From Pilasporangium apinafurcum (Eukaryota; Oomycota; Peronosporomycetes; Pythiales; Pythiaceae), in the NCBI GenBank assembly GCA_001600495.1, contig BCKE01000039.1, forward strand, positions 1-21,807: a DNA stretch of 21,807 nt, written 5' to 3'. Position 1 is the first letter of the stretch. The number at the start of each line of letters is the position of its first letter. Below, piece by piece: positions 17,059 through 21,807 of this stretch. The notes beneath the pieces are model-generated. The model made no database searches. It saw only the letters and a program-made list of their open reading frames with translations, and was not told the origin of the DNA. The translations under genes and the position numbers were made by a program.

Positions 17059-17304
17059 TTAATCACTAGTGCTAATGCTGGATAGCGTTAATGTAGGTCG
17101 TGTTGCTTGATATAGATCTTTACATGAAGCCACGGATCCAGCGTTAGGAGTAGAAGTGGTAGTGCGAATTAGCTGTCTAAATTGTCGGATAGTGTGTTTT
17201 GGTTTAATAGAGCAACAATGCTGAGAATAAGATTTCTCGTATTGTACATGAGTGCACCGCGCGGGAATACACTCGCCCGCCGGTCGAAGGACCCATTGTT
17301 TCAC
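17059..17304 (-). pseudogene. Open frame of uncertain meaning, possibly a relic
   Basis: Eighty-one codons without an ATG (first codon GTG) end in TAA at 17059-17061. Composition is Cys/Thr/Ser-rich (HTIRQFRQLIRTTTSTPNAG is the most protein-like stretch). No motif is visible. It is listed because it continues a run of - strand coding-like fragments downstream of the transposase-like gene. Confidence 0.2.
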
Positions 17305-17478
17305 ATAATTAATAGCAAAACTTGTAACAGCAGCTTAAATGTCCTGTAAATCTAAATGGTTACTTCGATAGGGGGTATACAGCAGTAGTGAGTTGCTTTT
17401 ATGCTTGATAGCTTTCGCGAAAATTGTGAAACTTGCACATAGTTCTTCTGTTAGTTGAGTAATTATCGTAGGCTTGCA

Positions 17479-17730
17479 TTAGTCGGTGTCATGTATGTCG
17501 TTGTTAGTAGAATAGTTGTGCTGAAGATCTGAATGCGAGATTCCATGCCAGTGTCTCGCGACGAAACTTGCGGAAATCTTTGCCGTATCTCTGAGGTAAC
17601 TTCCCATTCCTTGGAGAGTTGCAGGCTTACCGAAAAGCGCACCATAGTTTGTTGGTGCAATCAGTGAAGACCTCAAGTATTTTACCACTTTCGCATGGAA
17701 CCAATGATAGTCATAAACTCGCACATCCTA
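17479..17730 (-). pseudogene. Coding-like relic downstream of the transposase-like gene
   Basis: The frame is that of the 1,104-residue gene, continuing after two adjacent stops (TAG at 17731-17733 and 17728-17730). It runs 82 codons to TAA with no ATG, reading for example VYDYHWFHAKVVKYLRSSL and then YGALFGKPATLQGMGSYLRD. The sequence is protein-like (mixed aromatic and charged residues, no low complexity). It is most simply an exon or remnant of a separate gene. An AG at 17728-17729 could be a splice acceptor. I do not recognise the family. Confidence 0.35.
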
Positions 17731-20700
17731 CTATCCACTTTTCTTCTGAGATTTCAAATAGTTTATCTTGTTCTTGATTTGCTTGTCTGTGAGATGAGAT
17801 TCCTTGAACGCTTCTCTGAATCGAGTAAGCGCCACCATAGGCTTAATTTGAGGATTTGCGATAAGTAAATCACAAAAAAAAGCGTTATACTCTGACTTCT
17901 TTTCGCTCGAGACACTGGATCGCGTTGTAGCTATACCGTTCGCCTCTCGCGAGGATGATGTTGATGCCTGAAGGTTCTTCAGCTTGGATAGCTCCTGTCG
18001 AATCTCATTTTCGGCAGGGATATCAAATCGGTTTGGATGCCGATCGCGCAACACCTCCAGTATGCGTCCTGGGCCCATTTTGTTCGCTTTGTCTATCTCC
18101 CCGCGTTCAAATAGCTCTTTGATATCGTCTTGAAAAGCAGCAACATATCTTTGACCATACATCTTTCCTTTCTTTGGACGTCTGGCCCATCCTGCCGGAA
18201 AGGAATGAGGAACAGCAAATTGCTTTAGAATGGCATTACAGTCATTCAAATGTATACTAGAGGCGTCTTGAACGAAAATTGCGCCAGCGTTTCGCATTTC
18301 TAGCGCAATTTTCACAGCGTATGCAATGGCATGTTTTGACTGAATCGCTGGATCGGAAGATTTTTCCAGTTGTGGCTGCTTTTTCCAACGTCTGGTTCGT
18401 CGCCGTAGCTGTCCTTGTGTAGATATCTTTATGCCGCTGACTGGTCCTATCGTCATATCTACTTCAATAGTCTCTGTATCACATTCTTGACCATCTGACG
18501 CTTCTACGTCGCTCTCAACGTCCACGCCAGTTTGATGTATCATATCAACGTTCGTATCAAGTCTATTGTCGTTGTCAACATCTGCAATGACCTGCTCTAC
18601 CACATTGCCGCTGTCAATATCGTCGGGCATCATATCTTCGTCATCCTCGCCGGCCAGCTCCCCCAAATCCATAGAAGAATTGAGGGTGCATTTATTGTTG
18701 AAAGGATGGCACGTAACCTTCAACCCATCACCAATGCCGGAGTATTCGTAAATTGTCAGGGTAAACTCAGGACATCCTCTATATCCCATATTAACCGAGG
18801 TTCCTGTGCTTGGTGTTGGTGTTGTAATCGATATTTCAATATCATTTGCCCGACTTACAACTCGACGAAGCTGTTTTTCCATTCCTTCCACTTGTTTTAC
18901 TAGTAGCTGAAGCGACTGACGATCGTGTTCCACAAGCTCCACAACACTGTTGGGCAAACCACCATGACATTTTAATCCAATTACAGCTTGTGTTGGAGTA
19001 ATACAATTATTACCTTCTTTCACCCAAGTTACAAGCACTTGCATTGCTCTAGCAAAATGCGCATCCAAGACACTCTTGCCGTCTTGTGTTTCTGTATGAA
19101 TGAAGCGACTAATCTCAATCCCATGAACAAACGATAGATACGGCAGAACCAGTGGTAGGAGCATGTTTTGGTAGCAAGAAGCATTATCAGACTGTAGAAC
19201 GATCTTCTTGATACCGGGTAGATCTTTTCGGAGTCGGATCAGCACAGCTTCAATCATAGAAATAGCCGACTCACGGTCTTGTTTGCTGTCTTCTTTCGAA
19301 ATGTGATCAAAATACATTTTCTGACTGATCAATGCGGATGGCTGGTTGGTGTCATTACCATCATCAAAGTATTGTATCAATGCACCGTGCCAGCTTATTC
19401 CCCGTTTCCCATAATGATCAACGGTTTTTTCACGGAAGTACATGGGTTCCAGTTTCATCTTGAAATCCAATATAACTAACGCTTCATTGAAGCAACTGTT
19501 TTCTATGCACCGCATGCGCATGTCTTCTATCAACTTCGCAATCGCCAATTGCTGGTTGATGACACGGAGGCGATGACCAAAAAATATTTTTGCTTTCTCA
19601 CTGCAGTCATCTACAATCTTGATTGCGGACATTGGTGCGTTATTCAAATCCAAAAGTGCCTTGACTCGATCATAGAAGTAGAAAGTACTTTTGCAATCAC
19701 TGCAAAATTCTCCTGCTTTACCGCTGCTTACTGGGACGTTGGAATCGAGTCCATAATCGATCTGATGAAGTAGACATGACATTTTGGATGTATTTTTCAC
19801 TTTCGAGTCAAATCCATACTTCAAATACGCCCGGTAGATTTCCATATCTGCAATCATGCGCTCGTCATTGATATTCAGACTGAGTAACATTTGTTTCAAT
19901 AGTTCGAACGGGTCGTTCACCAAAAGGCCAACCACATAGTCTATCCCTTTTCGCAGCTTTGCATCGCCTGCTGTAATTGTCGACATAATGCGAAAAAATG
20001 TCGCGCGGGAAAGAGGCTCATCGCTAGGAACTTTTGTAGTTACCGTCACAATGTACGTTTTGTATATGTGCGTTCTGGATCGGCGTCGAATCAATGCAGG
20101 AAATAGTTCTGTCTTCCCATCCACTTGAAGCCGTTTTGTTCCCCATGACAAGAAAGAGACATTATCAGGTGAGAGAATATAGGCAACAGCATACTCAACG
20201 GCTCTTGTGTCAAACCGCTGGATGCTTCGGTTAGTTTTTTTGATAAGACGGCCCTCTTTTAGTGCGCTCAAATCCTGACGCGCTACAGCAAAACTGCCAC
20301 ATGATAGTGAAAATCCTGGCACTTCATTACTGAGTTCCTTCAACTCTTCACGTGTATAACTTGATATACATGCTCGAAGCACGCGCTTCTCTATCGACGA
20401 TTTTTGTGCCATCACATAGCATTCCACAATGTTCTTCAAAAGAGTGTTTCCAGAGATATCCAATCTACTTGACTGATTGAAGTTTGCACGCACTAAATAA
20501 TCCCACAATGCAGCACCGGCCTCCATCGAATTACCGCAGAACAAGGTGCACACGCGTTGAATTATTTCTCCAATGATGTTTTTAACAACTTTTGTCGAAG
20601 CTTCGTCATTGTTTTGCCATGCTGACGGGTCAGATCGTTTATCGGTAGAAGGCATGTGAGAGTATATGTAGTTGACTTTATCATGTAGACCAAATATCCT

Positions 20701-21045
20701 CAGCACGTCTGCAACACTATCACATTGAGGAGTCGAAATAGCAGGATTCGAGCTCGTGAACGACGAAAATATGGTGTACTGTCCATTTTTCATGCGTGTG
20801 CGTGGAGAAACTTTTGGAATCAGCGGCGATTCGTACAAGAGTCCCGGTTTGTACTTGTTTGCATCTCGCTTATATTTCTTCTTGGAAGCGTTATTGGCAA
20901 AGCTAACACCACGCTGACCACGTTTTCTGCTCGCTTTTTCAGTCGGCGAAAATCCATCATGCCCGCAACCACACCTACTACATGCTAAACAGGTTTGACA
21001 GCGAGCAACCCTGCAAGCACATGTTAATATAGGAGGGGATTCCAT
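17731..21045 (-). CDS. Transposase-like protein with RNase H-type DDD core (1,104 aa)
   Basis: One uninterrupted frame runs from an ATG (21043-21045) to TAG. Residues 9-29 are a cysteine cluster (C9, 11, 16, 19, 22, 25, 27, H29), likely zinc-binding; a second Cys/His group (CLLHQIDYG to FCSDC) precedes the core. The core has D527 (VILDFKMKLEP), followed by GKRGISWHG, then D620 (IVLQSDNASCYQN) and D661 (GKSVLDAHFA). The spacing D-x92-D-x40-D is typical of RNase H-fold transposases. An acidic region covers residues about 795-870. A C-terminal module (YGQRYVAAFQDDIKELFERG ... KMGPGRILEVL) ends in a basic helix. The SDNA-CY, GK-x3-D and GKRG-x-x-WH signatures match, from memory, large uncharacterised proteins of cnidarians, sponges and fish. 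The intact frame suggests a recently active element or a domesticated gene. I cannot assign a superfamily. Confidence 0.65.
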   Translation of the reverse strand: MESPPILTCACRVARCQTCLACSRCGCGHDGFSPTEKASRKRGQRGVSFANNASKKKYKRDANKYKPGLLYESPLIPKVSPRTRMKNGQYTIFSSFTSSNPAISTPQCDSVADVLRIFGLHDKVNYIYSHMPSTDKRSDPSAWQNNDEASTKVVKNIIGEIIQRVCTLFCGNSMEAGAALWDYLVRANFNQSSRLDISGNTLLKNIVECYVMAQKSSIEKRVLRACISSYTREELKELSNEVPGFSLSCGSFAVARQDLSALKEGRLIKKTNRSIQRFDTRAVEYAVAYILSPDNVSFLSWGTKRLQVDGKTELFPALIRRRSRTHIYKTYIVTVTTKVPSDEPLSRATFFRIMSTITAGDAKLRKGIDYVVGLLVNDPFELLKQMLLSLNINDERMIADMEIYRAYLKYGFDSKVKNTSKMSCLLHQIDYGLDSNVPVSSGKAGEFCSDCKSTFYFYDRVKALLDLNNAPMSAIKIVDDCSEKAKIFFGHRLRVINQQLAIAKLIEDMRMRCIENSCFNEALVILDFKMKLEPMYFREKTVDHYGKRGISWHGALIQYFDDGNDTNQPSALISQKMYFDHISKEDSKQDRESAISMIEAVLIRLRKDLPGIKKIVLQSDNASCYQNMLLPLVLPYLSFVHGIEISRFIHTETQDGKSVLDAHFARAMQVLVTWVKEGNNCITPTQAVIGLKCHGGLPNSVVELVEHDRQSLQLLVKQVEGMEKQLRRVVSRANDIEISITTPTPSTGTSVNMGYRGCPEFTLTIYEYSGIGDGLKVTCHPFNNKCTLNSSMDLGELAGEDDEDMMPDDIDSGNVVEQVIADVDNDNRLDTNVDMIHQTGVDVESDVEASDGQECDTETIEVDMTIGPVSGIKISTQGQLRRRTRRWKKQPQLEKSSDPAIQSKHAIAYAVKIALEMRNAGAIFVQDASSIHLNDCNAILKQFAVPHSFPAGWARRPKKGKMYGQRYVAAFQDDIKELFERGEIDKANKMGPGRILEVLRDRHPNRFDIPAENEIRQELSKLKNLQASTSSSREANGIATTRSSVSSEKKSEYNAFFCDLLIANPQIKPMVALTRFREAFKESHLTDKQIKNKINYLKSQKKSG

Positions 21046-21807
21046 CGCTTAAGTTCTGAATGCAATAACAGCAGTAACACAAACAATAATCAAGATTCAG
21101 TATATCAGTTTTTTGCATACGCTCATAGAATTCTGAAAGCGACTGCGTTTACACAAGTGATAGCAAGAGGTTTTCTTTTTCTTCGTAGGAACTATAAAGT
21201 CCAAGTTCTTAGCGGATTGATCCCGATATACACGATACGGTGGCTTCACCGTTGCGCTGTCCCTCTCACGTTTTCAGAAACTGTAATGGAGTAATGTAAC
21301 CATAGCACAGTAATGGACAAATGACTGTACGTGAGTGTAACCAGGGTTACACTTTTGTTTCATAAGTCTGCGAAATGGTGATGAGCACAATCACCTACTG
21401 AGTCAGAAGACATGCAATTTGAATTGAAGTCAACCATCAACACCTTTCGGACATCCCGGTATTCCCCAGCACGACCTAAAACGCCGTGAAAGATAGTGAT
21501 TCTTCAAAGATATATTGCTATACTACCAGACGAGACCACATTTACCTCTGTTAAATGCAAATAAGTGAGCGAAAATGCGATGCCCTTTGGCAAAAATATG
21601 TTAGGAAATTCTTGAGAGTGCTGCCTTCAAATCACAGCTACTCGTTAATTACAACTCATAACGAACATCTGAACTCGAATATGAGATCCTGAAATACATA
21701 GCGTTTTGCTCCTCAATCCACGTTTGTAGGCAAATTTAACCGGATTTTTTAGATTGCCAACCACCTACGTATTTTAGTCTGATTGATTCAGAGACTGCGT
21801 GTTAATA
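21046..21807. other. Intergenic region, no supported gene
   Basis: No open frame with protein-like content was found. It should contain the promoter of the transposase-like gene on the - strand, but no clear core element was seen. The only structured element is the palindrome at 21335-21352. Confidence 0.45.
21335..21352. repeat. Perfect 8-bp palindrome GTGTAACC/GGTTACAC
   Basis: GTGTAACC (21335-21342) and GGTTACAC (21345-21352) are perfect reverse complements around a 2-base spacer. The same octamer occurs twice at 16983-17001 and once inverted at 3439-3446, always outside coding sequence. It may be a protein binding site or an element end. Confidence 0.45.

Noticed and set aside
17731-21045. 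Assignment to the KDZ (Kyakuja-Dileera-Zisupton) transposases because of the N-terminal Cys cluster
   Set aside because: The core motifs around the three Asp residues do not look like KDZ, so I left the superfamily open.
1-21807. CRISPR arrays, bacterial operons, rRNA genes
   Set aside because: No regularly spaced identical repeats, no Shine-Dalgarno-led gene strings and no rRNA-like sequence were seen. Introns and gene structure are eukaryotic.

Overview
The window looks like nuclear DNA of a eukaryotic microbe, most likely an oomycete (water mould or downy mildew type). The signs are short GTAAGT...CAG introns, a Gypsy chromovirus integrase tail of the kind common in oomycetes, an oomycete-type initiator upstream of a small secreted cysteine-rich protein, and very long intron-poor genes. 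There are no bacterial operons or ribosome binding sites. The organism call is an inference. Four N characters at 3504-3609 show that part of the sequence is an imperfect assembly consensus.

Positions 1-5140 are a patchwork of broken genes and mobile-element debris. They hold the spliced 3' end of an unknown gene (1-388), two short coding relics on the + strand (one with a CCHC zinc knuckle), a 23-bp tandem repeat, and two to three tRNA-like Pol III units on the - strand. They also hold a - strand gene with an acidic repeat tract and a chromodomain (1631-2563), a truncated 2OG-Fe(II) oxygenase-like ORF (2985-3317, -), and the integrase C-terminus plus chromodomain of a Gypsy retroelement (3785-4315, +), followed by a probable 3' LTR.

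Positions 5183-15180 carry the dominant gene: a roughly 3,300-residue Sfi1-like, centrin-binding repeat protein encoded almost entirely by one 9.8-kb exon. About 90 tryptophan-centred repeats are spaced about 31 residues apart, several times more than in yeast or human Sfi1. The 3' end is spliced, and its last exon is ambiguous between two frames. Tail to tail with it is a gene for a 138-residue secreted protein with eight cysteines (15348-15764, -).

Positions 15848-17730 are mostly non-coding, with relics of - strand reading frames at 17059-17730. Positions 17731-21045 (-) encode a 1,104-residue protein with a Cys-rich N-terminus and an apparent RNase H-like core, D527-x92-D620-x40-D661. It resembles an uncharacterised family I recall mainly from cnidarians, sponges and fish, and is probably a transposase or transposase-derived. 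The last 760 bases contain no gene that I can support.

The genes do not form a pathway. The picture is two host genes (the centrin-binding giant and the secreted protein) flanked on both sides by mobile-element-derived material.
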